Assembly: GCF_900091505.1 (NCBI RefSeq)
Contig: NZ_LT607409.1
Span: forward strand, 992,001-1,056,000
From: Micromonospora chokoriensis
GTDB taxonomy: Bacteria > Actinomycetota > Actinomycetes > Mycobacteriales > Micromonosporaceae
Direction: 5' to 3'
DNA length: 64,000 bases
The notes below the pieces were generated by a model. It worked only from the letters and a program-made list of their open reading frames with translations. It was not told where the DNA came from and did not search any database. Each line of letters begins with the position of its first letter. The first letter of the stretch is position 1. Below are positions 1 to 9,548 of this stretch, piece by piece. The translations under genes and the position numbers were made by a program.

Positions 1-1016
1 GGGGTGCCGTACGAGTCGGCGTCGTGCGTGATCTTGTATTCGACGACCGAGCCGTCCAGGTCGTCCACGCCGAAGTTCAGCGAGAGCTGGGCCACCGACA
101 GCCCGTGCATCACCCAGAAGTTCTTCAGGTGCGGCACGTTGTCGAACAGCAACCGGGAGACGGCGAACGTCTTCAGCGACTCGGCCGGCGACGCCATCGT
201 GGTGCGCGCCTGGATCCGGTTACGGATCTTGCCGTCCGCCGAGTCGACGAAGTCGTGCTGGTAGCGCAGCGGGATGAAGACCGCGAAACCACCGGTCTCG
301 TCCTGGAGCTCACGCAGCCGCAGCACGTGGTCGACCCGGTGCCGGGGCTCCTCGATGTGGCCGTACAGCATCGTCGCCGGGGTCTTCATGCCCTTGCGGT
401 GCGCCAGGGCGTGGATGCGTGACCAGTCCTCCCAGTGGCAGGCGTGGTCGACGATGTGCTGGCGGACCTCCCAGTCGAAGATCTCCGCGCCACCACCGGT
501 CAGCGACTCCAGGCCGGCGTCCATCAGCTCGTCGAGGATCTCGTCGGCGCTCAGACCGCTGATCTTCTCGAACCACTGCACCTCGGTCGCCGTGAAGCAC
601 TTGAGCTTGACGTTCGGCAGCGCCGCCTTCAGCTCACGCAGCACCTTCGGGTAGTAGCGCCAGGGCAGCGTCGGGTGCAGACCGTTGACGATGTGCAACT
701 CGGTGAGCTGCTCGTCCTCCATCTCCTTGGCCTTGCGGACCGCCTCGTCGATGCGCATCGTGTACGCGTCCTTCTCGCCCGGCTTGCGCTGGAACGAGCA
801 GTACGCACAGGACGCCGAGCAGACGTTGGTCAGGTTGAGGTGCCGGTTGACGTTGAACATCACCCGCTCACCGTTCAGCTCGGTGCGCTTGTGGTGCGCG
901 AGCCGCCCCAACCAGGTCAGGTCGTCGCTCTCGTAGAGGGCGACCCCGTCCTCGCGGGTCAGCCGCTCACCGGCGTACACCTTCGCTTCGAGCTCACGCT
1001 TGAGTCCGGCGTCCAT
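1..1016 (-). CDS. mqnE: Aminofutalosine synthase MqnE (radical SAM), 3' end cut by window edge
   Basis: Reading leftward from an ATG at 1016 the frame stays open to position 1, giving 338 residues without the C-terminus. Cysteines 66, 70 and 73 form the radical-SAM CX3CX2C motif (NVCSASCAYCSF), followed by the ELHIVNGLHP and LTGGGAE segments typical of the MqnE/MqnC/CofH group. The family joins SAM and 3-[(1-carboxyvinyl)oxy]benzoate to make aminofutalosine, an early step of futalosine-route menaquinone synthesis. The ubiX, ubiA and ubiD homologues at 10.6-13.9 kb fit the later steps. MqnE is preferred over MqnC from overall sequence; MqnC remains a lesser alternative. Confidence 0.9.
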   Translation of the reverse strand, partial: MDAGLKRELEAKVYAGERLTREDGVALYESDDLTWLGRLAHHKRTELNGERVMFNVNRHLNLTNVCSASCAYCSFQRKPGEKDAYTMRIDEAVRKAKEMEDEQLTELHIVNGLHPTLPWRYYPKVLRELKAALPNVKLKCFTATEVQWFEKISGLSADEILDELMDAGLESLTGGGAEIFDWEVRQHIVDHACHWEDWSRIHALAHRKGMKTPATMLYGHIEEPRHRVDHVLRLRELQDETGGFAVFIPLRYQHDFVDSADGKIRNRIQARTTMASPAESLKTFAVSRLLFDNVPHLKNFWVMHGLSVAQLSLNFGVDDLDGSVVEYKITHDADSYGT

Positions 1017-1255
1017 GGCACGTCCCTTCCACCTGCGGTCCCGGTCGAGCGTACGTCGGGACGCCGACAGCCCCGGCGGCACGGTCGCCGGCAGCGACCC
1101 ACTTCACCGAACTCTCAGCCTCCCGTAACCCGCCCACGCATCGACAAGGTTGGCGAGGTGCGGTAGTAACAAGGTGGGGCGGAACACACACACTGGTACC
1201 GTCCCGGCGGCCGCGCCCACCGTGCGCGGCGAGGAGCAGCGGGACGAGGAGCGGC

Positions 1256-2800
1256 ATGATCTACAGCGGGCGCGGGCGACGGCAGCGACGACGGAGCCCG
1301 GTGATCTCGCCGGTGCTGCGTCCGAAGCTCTGGGCCGCCCTGCTCGGCGCGATCGCCGCCGCTGTGCTGGCCACCCCCGCGTACGCCGAGCCCGGACTAC
1401 CCACGACGGTGCCCGACACCGGCGCACGGCCTCCGGCGATCGGCACGGTCCAACTGCCCGGCGGCCCGCCCGTCTCCGGCGTCCCGGCGCCGCCGGTGGC
1501 CACCATCGGCGCCGGCCCGCTGGCCGCGCAGATCTATGCCGGCGAAGCCCAGGTCGGCACACTCGGCGAAGCGCTCCTGACGATCAAACAGAAGCAGTCC
1601 ACCGCGAAAGCCCAGGTGGAGTCTGCCGCCAAGGTGCTCGCGAGCGCGCAGGACGCCCTGCTCCGGGCTCAGCAGGAAGCCGACGCGGCCGCCGCTGACG
1701 CCGTCAAGGCAGCCGCCGCGCTGCCGCCCGGCGACCTCGCCGAGGACATCCGGGAGCTGAGCCGCCTCCAGCAGATCACCAGGGGCGAGAAGGTCGACGG
1801 CGGCACCACTGGCGTGGCCGGTGGGCTGTCCCGGGCCCGCGCGGGTGAGCAGGAGGCGTACCAGAAGCACGCCGAAGCCAAGACCCAGCTCGCCGCCGCC
1901 GACGCGGAGTTCACCGCCGGCGAGAAGGCGCTGCGCACGGCCGAGGCGAGCCTGCTCAAGCTGCGCCGTGACAACGCGGCTCAGCTGATCGAGATCGAAC
2001 GTCAGCAGGAGGCCGCCGAGCAGCAGTACGGCACCGGCTACGTCGCCAACCAGAGCATCAGCGGCATGGCCGCCCACCCCCGGGCGCTGGCCGCGGTCCG
2101 CTACGCGCTCGCCCAGCTCGGTGACCCGTACAAGTGGTCCGAGGAGGGGCCGGACGAGTTCGACTGCTCCGGTCTGATGTGGGCTGCGTACCGGTCTCGC
2201 GGCGCCGACTACTTCGACCTGCCCCGGGTCGCCCGCGACCAGTACGCCGCCACCCGGGGGCGGACCGTGCCGCAGAGCGCGTTGCTCCCCGGCGACCTGC
2301 TCTTCTTCGCCTCCGGCAGCAGTTGGACGACCATCCACCACGTCGGCATGTACATCGGCAACGGCAAGATGGTGCAGGCACCCACCACCGGTGACGTCGT
2401 CAAGATCTCGGTCGTCCGCTGGACCCGGCTGTACGCCGCGACCCGGGTGATCGGCGCGGTGCCGGCACCGATCGTGTCCGTGCCGACCCCGCCGGTCACG
2501 CCGCCCACGCCGACGCCGACGCCGACGAAGTCCGCCACCCCGACGCCCACGCCCACCAAGTCCGCCACCCCGACGCCCACGCCGACGAAGTCCGCCACCC
2601 CGACGCCGACGCCGACCGGCAGCGCGACGCCCACCCCGACGCCCACGCCCACCAAGACCACCCCGAGCAACACCCCGACCACGCTGCCCTCGGCGCCCAC
2701 CAGCGCACCGAACACGACGTCGCCGGCGACCACGCCGAAGGCCACCACGAGCGTGACGGGCGACGGCAGCCCGTCAGGCAGCGCCAGCAACGCTGGTTGA
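1256..2800 (+). CDS. Secreted NlpC/P60 peptidoglycan endopeptidase with coiled coil and Thr-Pro tail
   Basis: 514 residues. An Arg-rich N-terminus and hydrophobic stretch end at an AYA cleavage site near residue 44, indicating export. Residues about 95-260 are Ala/Glu/Lys-rich and look coiled-coil. The NlpC/P60 domain follows, with catalytic Cys304 (EFDCSGL) and His362 (HHVGMYIGNG). These enzymes cut cell-wall stem peptides, and the coiled coil is commonly regulatory. The C-terminus is a low-complexity TPTPTPTKSA tract, probably a wall-spanning linker. GAGGAG at 1246-1251 lies 4 bases before the ATG. Confidence 0.88.
   Translation: MIYSGRGRRQRRRSPVISPVLRPKLWAALLGAIAAAVLATPAYAEPGLPTTVPDTGARPPAIGTVQLPGGPPVSGVPAPPVATIGAGPLAAQIYAGEAQVGTLGEALLTIKQKQSTAKAQVESAAKVLASAQDALLRAQQEADAAAADAVKAAAALPPGDLAEDIRELSRLQQITRGEKVDGGTTGVAGGLSRARAGEQEAYQKHAEAKTQLAAADAEFTAGEKALRTAEASLLKLRRDNAAQLIEIERQQEAAEQQYGTGYVANQSISGMAAHPRALAAVRYALAQLGDPYKWSEEGPDEFDCSGLMWAAYRSRGADYFDLPRVARDQYAATRGRTVPQSALLPGDLLFFASGSSWTTIHHVGMYIGNGKMVQAPTTGDVVKISVVRWTRLYAATRVIGAVPAPIVSVPTPPVTPPTPTPTPTKSATPTPTPTKSATPTPTPTKSATPTPTPTGSATPTPTPTPTKTTPSNTPTTLPSAPTSAPNTTSPATTPKATTSVTGDGSPSGSASNAG
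2503..2660 (+). repeat. 30-bp tandem repeats coding a Thr-Pro-rich tail
   Basis: About four imperfect 30-bp units coding TPTPTPTKSA lie inside the NlpC/P60 gene. Neighbouring units differ mainly at third codon positions, so the peptide pattern is kept. Likely a flexible cell-wall tether. Confidence 0.8.
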
Positions 2801-2914
2801 TCCGCCACGACCCGCTCCGGCTGTCCGCTCGGGGCGATCTGTGGCACGGTGACAACCAGGCACATCCGGCTCGACGTCACGGGTCCGGGTGCGAGCATGG
2901 CGCGGAGGGCGGAA

Positions 2915-4615
2915 ATGGCCGAGCAGAGAGATCCGGCGGAGACTGTCGACCCCGTGGTCGACCGAGCCGACCCGCCACGGCTCGACACCGCCGACCCGGT
3001 GTCGACCACCGACGCCGACCCGGTCGCCCCGGGCGCTGACCAGGGATCCAGCGCCCCGTCCGCGTCCGCGTCCGACGGGACCGCGCCCTCCGACAACGGT
3101 GCGGCCTCCGACGCAACCGCGCCCTCCGACAACGGTGCGGCCTCGGACGGGACCGCGCCCTCCGACGGCGGCTCAGCGCCCTCCGACGGCAGCTCAGCTG
3201 ACGTCGTCGCCGCCGACACCGACGACACGGACACCCGCGTGGCCGGGTCGGACGCTCCCGCCGCCGACACCGACGCTCCCGCCGCCGGTGCGGGCCTCCT
3301 CGCCGGCACGAACGCTCCCGCCAGGGCCGTGGGGAAGGCCACGGCGGCCGTGGCCGTCGGGCACACCAGGCCTGTCGAGGCCATCCCGGAGCAGCCCGCC
3401 GCGCCGGTACGGGCCCGCGCCAGCGTCGCGACCGCCGGGGCGTCCCGCAGCGACCTGCCGGCCAGCGCCCCGGTCACCGCAACCACCTACCGCGCGACCG
3501 GCTCGGCCGACGTTCCGGTGCCCGGGCAGCGCAACGACTCGACCGCTCCGGCCCGGGCCAGCGCCACCGTCCCCACCAGCAGCCGGGTCACGGCCGGTGC
3601 GATCGGCACGCCGGACTCCCGGGGCAGCACGCCGACCGTCTACGGAGCCGGGCCGGTGAACACCGAGCCGCCCGAGCCGGCGCAACCGCCGCAGCCTGCC
3701 CAGCCGCCGGAGCCGTCGACTCCGGAGCCGAGGCCGGAGCCCACGCCGCCCGGACCCGGGCCGGCCCAGCCCGCACCACCCGAGCCGGAACCTGCGCCAG
3801 CCCCGGGTCCGTACCCACCCGGCCCGATGCCGACGCCACAGCCCCGGCCCACGCCACCGCCCGGCCCGGTACCGCCCGTTCCGGGTCCGCCCGTACCGCC
3901 GCCCTCGCCGGTGCCGCCGGTCCCGGGTCCACCGGTGCCGCCCGTCCCGGGCCCGCCCGTTCCACCACCCGTGCCGCCGGTGCCCGCCCCGCCCGGTCCG
4001 ATGCCGGCGCCGCCGTTTCCACCGCCGCCGGCGGTGATCGACACGCCCGGTGTACGCGCGACCGCTCCGGCCTCCGCACCGCCGGCCGGATGGCCGGCCG
4101 CCGGCGGGACGACCCGCCCGACGTCGGGCGGCGGGTGGGCCGAGGCACCCGTCTCCGCACCTCCGGTGGTGCCCGCTCCCGCGCTGCCCAGTTGGCCGCC
4201 GTCGAGCGTCGGCGCTCCCCCCTCGCCGGCGAGCGGCTCCGGAAACTCCCGGCCGACCGGGCCGACCGGGCCGACCACCAGTCCGGCGGTCACCTCCACA
4301 CCGACTGCGGCAGGTGCTCGTGATGGGCGACGCGGCGGTGGCTCCGACCTGGCCGGCACCGTCTACGGCAGCGGTGAGGGGCCCGGTTTCACCACGATCG
4401 CGATGCCCACCAACGCGGTGGAGACGTCCGGCTCGCTGACCGGTCACATCCTGGCCCAGGGCTGGGCGGACACCCCGGCCGAGCGCTCCCGTAACGCCCG
4501 GGTGGTGATCGTTCTGGCCGCTGCTCTGGGGCTGCTGGTCGCGATCAGCGTCATGATCGTCCTGCTCGCCGGTGACGCGCTGGACGGTCTGGTGGGCGGC
4601 GTGCTCAACGGGTGA
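2915..4615 (+). CDS. Proline-rich protein with one C-terminal membrane segment, function unknown
   Basis: 566 residues from the ATG at 2915, chosen because GGAGGG at 2904-2909 precedes it by 5 bases; in-frame GTG 2849 and ATG 2897 are alternatives. Residues about 1-200 are Ser/Asp/Ala-rich and acidic. About 250-400 is almost pure PPVPGPP/PEPAP low complexity. One hydrophobic helix (VVIVLAAALGLLVAISVMIV) is close to the C-terminus, so the protein is probably tail-anchored with a long disordered cytoplasmic part. No catalytic domain is visible. It follows the NlpC/P60 gene by about 115 bp on the same strand, so a cell-envelope role is possible but unproven. Confidence 0.65.
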   Translation: MAEQRDPAETVDPVVDRADPPRLDTADPVSTTDADPVAPGADQGSSAPSASASDGTAPSDNGAASDATAPSDNGAASDGTAPSDGGSAPSDGSSADVVAADTDDTDTRVAGSDAPAADTDAPAAGAGLLAGTNAPARAVGKATAAVAVGHTRPVEAIPEQPAAPVRARASVATAGASRSDLPASAPVTATTYRATGSADVPVPGQRNDSTAPARASATVPTSSRVTAGAIGTPDSRGSTPTVYGAGPVNTEPPEPAQPPQPAQPPEPSTPEPRPEPTPPGPGPAQPAPPEPEPAPAPGPYPPGPMPTPQPRPTPPPGPVPPVPGPPVPPPSPVPPVPGPPVPPVPGPPVPPPVPPVPAPPGPMPAPPFPPPPAVIDTPGVRATAPASAPPAGWPAAGGTTRPTSGGGWAEAPVSAPPVVPAPALPSWPPSSVGAPPSPASGSGNSRPTGPTGPTTSPAVTSTPTAAGARDGRRGGGSDLAGTVYGSGEGPGFTTIAMPTNAVETSGSLTGHILAQGWADTPAERSRNARVVIVLAAALGLLVAISVMIVLLAGDALDGLVGGVLNG

Positions 4616-4712
4616 GCCGTCGAGTGGACGCGATGGTGAGTCCGCCCACTACGGTCGGGCAACCGGCTGGCGGGTTCGCCGGACCGCCGTACACTGGCTT
4701 AGATCACTGACC

Positions 4713-4733
4713 CGGCGCGCGTGGTGCGCGCCC
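4713..4733. other. Short GC hairpin upstream of the helicase gene
   Basis: GGCGCGC and GCGCGCC face each other across a few bases, about 80 bp before the helicase start. It could be a terminator for the preceding gene or a leader hairpin. There is no T-tract. Confidence 0.3.
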
Positions 4734-4812
4734 CTGGGCGATCTTGCGGGCGATCCGGCGGCACAGCCGCGGCAGGCCATCGCGAAGATGCGCCCCGCTC
4801 GAAAGGCTTTTG

Positions 4813-6780
4813 TTGACCACCTCTGCTGACTCCAGCACCGTCACGTCCGTTTTCGACCCCACCCCGGCGGCCGACACCGCCGAATCCATCGACTTCGCCG
4901 CGCTCGGCCTCCCCGAGCCGCTGGTTCGCGCGTTGGCGCGGCAGGGCATCACCAGCCCGTTCGAGATCCAGCGGGCCACCGTCCCGGACGCGCTCGCCGG
5001 CCGGGACGTCCTGGGCCGTGGGCAGACCGGTTCGGGCAAGACCCTGGCCTTCGGTCTGCCCCTGCTGGCCCGGGTCGCCGCCGCCGAGCCGGCCCGTCCG
5101 ATGCGCCCGCGCGCCCTCGTCCTGGTCCCGACCCGGGAGTTGGCCATGCAGGTCAACGACGCACTGTTGCCGCTGGGCAAGGCGCTCAACGTGTTCCTGA
5201 AGACCGCCGTCGGCGGTGTCCCGTACGACCGTCAGATCGACGCGCTGCGGCGCGGCGTGGAGATCATCGTGGCCACCCCCGGCCGGCTCGGCGACCTCAT
5301 CGAGCGGGGCATCTGCCAGCTCGACGACGTCGAGGTCACGGTGCTCGACGAGGCCGACCAGATGGCCGACATGGGCTTCCTGCCCGAGGTGACCGAACTG
5401 CTGGCGAAGACGCCCGCGAACGGTCAGCGGCTGCTCTTCTCGGCGACCCTGGACGGTGACGTCGACGCGCTGGTCAAGCGGTTCATGAACGACCCGGTGA
5501 CCCACTCCACGGCACCCTCCACCGCCTCGGTGTCCACCATGGACCACCACATGCTGTTGATCCCGCCGCACGAGAAGTTCCCGGTGGCGGCGTCGATCGC
5601 GGCCCGGGACGGCCGGACGATGGTCTTCGCCCGTACGCAGCTCGGGGTGGACCGGCTGGTCGAGCAACTCGCCGCGGTCGGCGTACGCGCCGGTGGTCTG
5701 CACGGCGGCAAGACCCAGCGGATGCGCACCAAGACCCTCGCGGAGTTCCGGGAGGGCCGGATGAACGTGCTGGTCGCCACGGACGTGGCGGCGCGGGGCA
5801 TCCACGTCGACGGGGTCACCCTGGTGCTGCACGTCGACCCGCCGAAGGACCCGAAGGACTACCTGCACCGGGCCGGGCGCACCGCCCGGGCGGGCGAGTC
5901 GGGCGCAGTCGCCACGCTGGTGCTGCCCAAGCAGCGCCGCACCACGCTGGCGATGATGGAGAAGGCCGGTGTCGCGCCGGCCGAGACCCGGGTCCGGGTC
6001 GGCGACCAGGCGTTGGCCGAGTTGGTCGGCGCGCGGGAGCCCAGCGGTGTCCCGGTGCGCGTCGAGGCGGAGCCGCGCGGCTACGGCGACCGTTCCGGCG
6101 GCCCGCGCCGGTTCGGCGACCGCCCGCAGGGTGAGCGGCGCTACGGCGACCGGCCCACCGGCGAGCGCCGCTACGGCGACCGCCCGCAGGGTGAGCGGCG
6201 CTACGGCGACCGGCCCACCGGCGAGCGCCGCTACGGCGACCGCCCGCAGGGCGACCGGCAGTACGGCGACCGGCCGCAGGGCGAGCGTCGCTACGGCGAC
6301 CGACCTGCCGGCGACCGGGGCTACGGCGACCGGCCGCAGGGCGAGCGTCGGTTCGGCGACCGGCAGTACGGCGACCGGCCCACCGGCGAGCGCCGCTACG
6401 GCGACCGCCCGCAGCGCGACCGGCAGTACGGCGACCGCCCGCAGGGCGAGCGTCGCTACGGCGACCGGCCTACCGGCGACCGGGGCTACGGTGACCGGCC
6501 GCAGGGTGAGCGTCGGTACGCCGATCGGGATTCCCGGGGCTACGGCGACCGGCCGCAGGGCGAGCGTCGGTTCGAGGACCGGCCACGGTTCGGTGACCGG
6601 GACTCTCGGGGCGACCGTCTGCAGGGCGAGCGGCGCTTCGGTGACCGGGACTCTCGGGGTGGTTTCCGCCCGGAGAGCCGTGGTCGGGACGACCGGGCCC
6701 GCGAGGACCGGGCCCGCGACGACCGTCCGCGCGACGACCGGCGGGGTTTCGGCGGGCGACCGCCGGCGCGTACCCACTGA
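4813..6780 (+). CDS. DEAD-box ATP-dependent RNA helicase with repetitive RYGDRPxGER tail
   Basis: 655 residues from TTG 4813, preceded by GAAAGG at 4801-4806; in-frame TTG 4810 is also possible. The Q-motif precedes Walker A GQTGSGKT (about residues 70-77). PTRELAMQ, TPGR, DEAD, SAT, the ARG segment of motif V and HRAGRTARAG of motif VI are all intact, so it should be an active RNA-stimulated ATPase (RhlE/DeaD type). From about residue 425 the tail is Arg/Gly/Asp-rich tandem decapeptides, probably a disordered RNA-binding or condensate-forming region. Such helicases serve RNA decay, ribosome assembly or cold adaptation; which applies here is not shown. Confidence 0.92.
   Translation: MTTSADSSTVTSVFDPTPAADTAESIDFAALGLPEPLVRALARQGITSPFEIQRATVPDALAGRDVLGRGQTGSGKTLAFGLPLLARVAAAEPARPMRPRALVLVPTRELAMQVNDALLPLGKALNVFLKTAVGGVPYDRQIDALRRGVEIIVATPGRLGDLIERGICQLDDVEVTVLDEADQMADMGFLPEVTELLAKTPANGQRLLFSATLDGDVDALVKRFMNDPVTHSTAPSTASVSTMDHHMLLIPPHEKFPVAASIAARDGRTMVFARTQLGVDRLVEQLAAVGVRAGGLHGGKTQRMRTKTLAEFREGRMNVLVATDVAARGIHVDGVTLVLHVDPPKDPKDYLHRAGRTARAGESGAVATLVLPKQRRTTLAMMEKAGVAPAETRVRVGDQALAELVGAREPSGVPVRVEAEPRGYGDRSGGPRRFGDRPQGERRYGDRPTGERRYGDRPQGERRYGDRPTGERRYGDRPQGDRQYGDRPQGERRYGDRPAGDRGYGDRPQGERRFGDRQYGDRPTGERRYGDRPQRDRQYGDRPQGERRYGDRPTGDRGYGDRPQGERRYADRDSRGYGDRPQGERRFEDRPRFGDRDSRGDRLQGERRFGDRDSRGGFRPESRGRDDRAREDRARDDRPRDDRRGFGGRPPARTH
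6100..6660 (+). repeat. 30-bp tandem repeat array in helicase tail, with an exact 60-bp duplication
   Basis: About fifteen decapeptide units (RYGDRPQGER and variants RYGDRPTGER, QYGDRPQGDR) are coded in tandem. Bases 6121-6180 and 6181-6240 are identical over all 60 positions, including silent sites, which indicates recent unit duplication. Confidence 0.9.
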
Positions 6781-6795
6781 TCCTCTGATCCACCG

Positions 6796-6831
6796 AACGC
6801 CGTCGCGGAGCACATGCTTCGCGGCGGCGTT
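6796..6831. terminator. Strong hairpin after the helicase gene
   Basis: AACGCCGTCGCGGAGC (6796-6811) can pair along its whole length with 6816-6831 around an ACAT loop, with two G-U wobbles. It lies 15 bp after the helicase stop and before the next promoter. No U-tract follows, as is common in actinobacteria. Confidence 0.7.
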
Positions 6832-6864
6832 CGCGCATGCCCTGCCGAGGCAGGCCGGGTCGCG

Positions 6865-6870
6865 TAACGT
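6865..6870 (+). promoter_or_regulatory. -10 box TAACGT for a leaderless transcript
   Basis: TAACGT ends 7 bases before the ATG at 6878 and no Shine-Dalgarno sequence is visible. Transcription would start at or next to the start codon. Confidence 0.5.
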
Positions 6871-6877
6871 CCGGCTC

Positions 6878-7507
6878 ATGCCGACCATGCCGCAGTCAAT
6901 CTTCTGGTCCCGGACGGACACCGCCGGCAGCGAGCAGGTCCTCTTCGACGACAGCCGCGGCTTGGCGGCCCGGGGCACCCTGCTCGCCGTGGACCCGATC
7001 CCCTGGACCGCCCGCTACCAGCTGACCACCGCAGCGGACTGGTCCACGACCCGGGTCGAGGTCGAGGTCGAAGGGCTGGGCTGGCAGCGCAGGGTGACCC
7101 TGGAGCGGGCGACGGACCGGTGGCGGGTGACCACCGCGGAACAGGGCGACCTGGACCGGGCTCTGGTCGACGCCGGTCATCCCCGGGCCGGGCTGCCGGG
7201 CACCGACGACCCGGACCGGCTGGCCGACGCGCTCGACGTCGACCTGAGCGGCTCACCGCTGTTCAACACCCTGCCGGTCCACCGGCTCGGGCTGTCCGCC
7301 GAGCCGGCCGACATCGCCCACCGGATCACCGTCGCGTGGGTGCTGCTGCCCGGTCTGGAGGTGGTGCCGGCCGAGCAGATCTACACCGGGCTCGGGCCGG
7401 GCCGGGTGCGCTTCGCCAGCGGCACCTTCACCGCCGACATCGACCTGGACGACAGCGGCTACGTGGTGCGCTATCCCGGGCTGGCGGAGCGGATCGACCC
7501 GCGCTGA
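6878..7507 (+). CDS. Putative glycolipid-binding-like protein (PF06475-type)
   Basis: 209 residues, no signal peptide or membrane segment. The pattern SIFWSRTDTAGSEQVLFDD near the N-terminus, the WQRRVTLERA strand, DLSGSPLFNTLPVHRLGL, and the closing IDLDDSGYVVRYPGLAERI match the small beta-rich family annotated as putative glycolipid-binding. Its biochemical role is not established. The start is supported by the -10 box 7 bases upstream; in-frame ATG 6887 is a weaker choice. It converges on the Cds1-like gene. Confidence 0.75.
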   Translation: MPTMPQSIFWSRTDTAGSEQVLFDDSRGLAARGTLLAVDPIPWTARYQLTTAADWSTTRVEVEVEGLGWQRRVTLERATDRWRVTTAEQGDLDRALVDAGHPRAGLPGTDDPDRLADALDVDLSGSPLFNTLPVHRLGLSAEPADIAHRITVAWVLLPGLEVVPAEQIYTGLGPGRVRFASGTFTADIDLDDSGYVVRYPGLAERIDPR

Positions 7508-7543
7508 GCAGGTGCCCAGCCGGGCAGGCCCAGCGAAAGCGGT

Positions 7544-8635
7544 TCAGCCGGGCCAGGTGCCGCTCGCCAGGAAGCGTTCGACAGTGGCCAGGTGCGGCGA
7601 CAGGTCGAGGCCCTGGGCGGCCACCCAGTCGTCGGAGTAGTAGGTGTCGGCGTACCGGTCACCCGGGTCGCAGATGAGGGTGACCACCGAGCCGGTCCGG
7701 CCCTCGGCGAGCATCCCGGCGATCAGGCCGAACGCGCCCCACAGGTTGGTGCCGGTGGAGCCGCCCACCCGGCGGCCGAGCACGGCCGAGCCGGCACGCA
7801 TGGCGGCCAGTGACGCCGCGTCCGGCACCTGGACCATCCGGTCCACCACCGAGGGCAGGAACGAGGCCTCCACTGTCGGACGGCCGATCCCCTCGATCCG
7901 GGAGCCCTTTCCGGTCCGCACCGACCAGTCGGCGGCCACCCACGCCGGGTAGAACGCCGAGTTCTCCGGGTCGACCACGCAGAGTTTGGTGGCGAGTCGG
8001 CGGTACCTGGCGTACCGGCCGATGGTCGCGCTGGTGCCACCGGTGCCGGCGCCCACCACCACCCAGGCGGGAATCGGGTGCCGCTCCAGTTCGAGCTGGG
8101 CGTAGATCGACTCGGCGATGTTGTTGTTGCCCCGCCAGTCGGTCGCCCGCTCGGCGTAGGTGAACTGGTCCATGAAGTGCCCGCCGGAGTCCTCGGCCAG
8201 CCACCGGGCCTCGACCACCACGCCGGCGGGGTCGTCGACCAGATGACACCGGCCGCCCTGGAACTCGATCTGCGCGATCTTCTCGGGCGAGGTGGAGGCG
8301 GGCATCACCGCGATGAAGGGCAAGCCGAGCATCCGGGCGAAGTACGCCTCGGAGACCGCCGTGGAGCCCGACGACGCCTCGACGATGGTGGTGCGCGGCC
8401 CGATCCAGCCGTTGCAGAGCCCGTAGAGGAACAGTGAGCGGGCCAGCCGGTGCTTCAGCGAGCCGGTGGGATGTGACGACTCGTCCTTGAGATAGAGGTC
8501 GATCCCCCAGGCTCGGGGCAGCGGGAACGGCAGCAGGTGGGTGTCGGCCGAGCGGTTCGCGTCCGCCTCGACGGCGGCGATCGCCTCCGTCACCCAGGTT
8601 CGGCTGGCCTCGTCGCACCGGTCGAGATGAGTCAC
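7544..8635 (-). CDS. PLP-dependent cysteine-synthase-family enzyme, Cds1-like (cysteine desulfhydrase candidate)
   Basis: 363 residues from GTG 8635. The PLP lysine sits in [11 protein letters not shown], the substrate loop in [13 protein letters not shown] and the phosphate-binding loop in [12 protein letters not shown], all features of the OAS-sulfhydrylase fold. The overall pattern ([41 protein letters not shown]) resembles the actinobacterial Cds1 group, described as releasing sulfide from cysteine. Cysteine synthase or another beta-elimination remains possible. It lies 32 bp downstream of an SDR gene and probably shares its transcript. Confidence 0.8.
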   Translation of the reverse strand: MTHLDRCDEASRTWVTEAIAAVEADANRSADTHLLPFPLPRAWGIDLYLKDESSHPTGSLKHRLARSLFLYGLCNGWIGPRTTIVEASSGSTAVSEAYFARMLGLPFIAVMPASTSPEKIAQIEFQGGRCHLVDDPAGVVVEARWLAEDSGGHFMDQFTYAERATDWRGNNNIAESIYAQLELERHPIPAWVVVGAGTGGTSATIGRYARYRRLATKLCVVDPENSAFYPAWVAADWSVRTGKGSRIEGIGRPTVEASFLPSVVDRMVQVPDAASLAAMRAGSAVLGRRVGGSTGTNLWGAFGLIAGMLAEGRTGSVVTLICDPGDRYADTYYSDDWVAAQGLDLSPHLATVERFLASGTWPG

Positions 8636-8667
8636 GCCGGAAACGTAGCAAGCAGGTCGAGAGGTGG

Positions 8668-9498
8668 TCAGCGCCGGTCCGGACGGGTGCTCCGGCGGTG
8701 TTGCCGGCGCTGGCCGGCGCGGCCGGCGGCCTGGACCAGCGGGGTCAGCGCGACGGCCAGCCGGGGCAGGGCGTCCAGCAGGCGCACCTGCGCTCCCCGC
8801 CAGCGGGGCAGGCTGACCACCGGACGGGGTCGGTGGGCCAACCGGACCGCCCGGGCGGCCACCTGCCGCGCCGTCAACATCGACCCGGTGAACGACGCCA
8901 CCGCGCCCGGATCGTCCAGCCGGTCGTGCAGCATCGGGGTCCAGATGCCGTCCGGGCAGAGGCAGGAGACGTGCACCCGGCGGTAGCCGGCCATCCGCAG
9001 GTCGGACAGGGTGCCGAGGCTGAACGCCAGCAGGGCGTGCTTGCTGGCCGCGTACACCGTCTCGCCGGGCGCGGCGATCAGCCCGGCCAGCGAGACGACG
9101 TTGAGCACGTGGCCGTGGCCCTGCCCGCGCATCACGGCCAGCGCGGCGAGGGTGCCGTTCATGGCGCCGAGGGTGTTGACGTCGAACAGCCGGCGGCGGG
9201 TCGGCCCGTCGTGCTCCCACGACGGGCCGGTGGTGAGGACGCCGGCGTTGTTGACCCAGAGCGCGAGGTCGCCACGGTCCGCGGCGCGCGCGGCGACGGC
9301 GGCGCAGGCGTCCTCGTCGCGGACGTCCAGGGCCGCCGACCAACCCCCGAGCGGCGCTGCGGCGGCGGCCACCGCCGCCGGGTCGAGGTCGGTGAGGAGC
9401 ACCGACCAGCCGTCGGCGTGCAGCGCGGTGGCAATGGCGCGGCCGAGGCCGCCGGCAGCGCCGGTCACCACTGCCACGCGACGTCCCGGCGGGGTCAT
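8668..9498 (-). CDS. Short-chain dehydrogenase/reductase
   Basis: 276 residues. The Rossmann glycine motif [10 protein letters not shown] is at residues about 12-21, NNAG at about 88, and the catalytic Ser...YxxxK (VVSLAG ... YAASK) is intact, so a classical SDR using NAD(P)(H). The C-terminus is very Arg-rich. Substrate unknown. It lies between the Lrp regulator (50 bp upstream) and the Cds1-like gene. Confidence 0.88.
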   Translation of the reverse strand: MTPPGRRVAVVTGAAGGLGRAIATALHADGWSVLLTDLDPAAVAAAAAPLGGWSAALDVRDEDACAAVAARAADRGDLALWVNNAGVLTTGPSWEHDGPTRRRLFDVNTLGAMNGTLAALAVMRGQGHGHVLNVVSLAGLIAAPGETVYAASKHALLAFSLGTLSDLRMAGYRRVHVSCLCPDGIWTPMLHDRLDDPGAVASFTGSMLTARQVAARAVRLAHRPRPVVSLPRWRGAQVRLLDALPRLAVALTPLVQAAGRAGQRRQHRRSTRPDRR

Positions 9499-9548
9499 CG
9501 GCGCACGCTACCGCCGGCCGACCGGGCGACACCAGGGGTACGCGGCGG

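Noticed and set aside
1017..1255. c-di-AMP (ydaO-type) riboswitch before the NlpC/P60 gene
   Set aside because: Such leaders are common before cell-wall hydrolases, but I could not find the conserved ydaO sequence blocks here.
6100..6660. 30-bp repeats considered as CRISPR
   Set aside because: Units are contiguous and in frame in the helicase gene; no spacers or cas genes.
7544..9532. 662-residue fusion frame covering the Cds1-like gene
   Set aside because: The N-terminal 300 residues are out-of-frame reading of the SDR gene; GTG 8635 is the real start.
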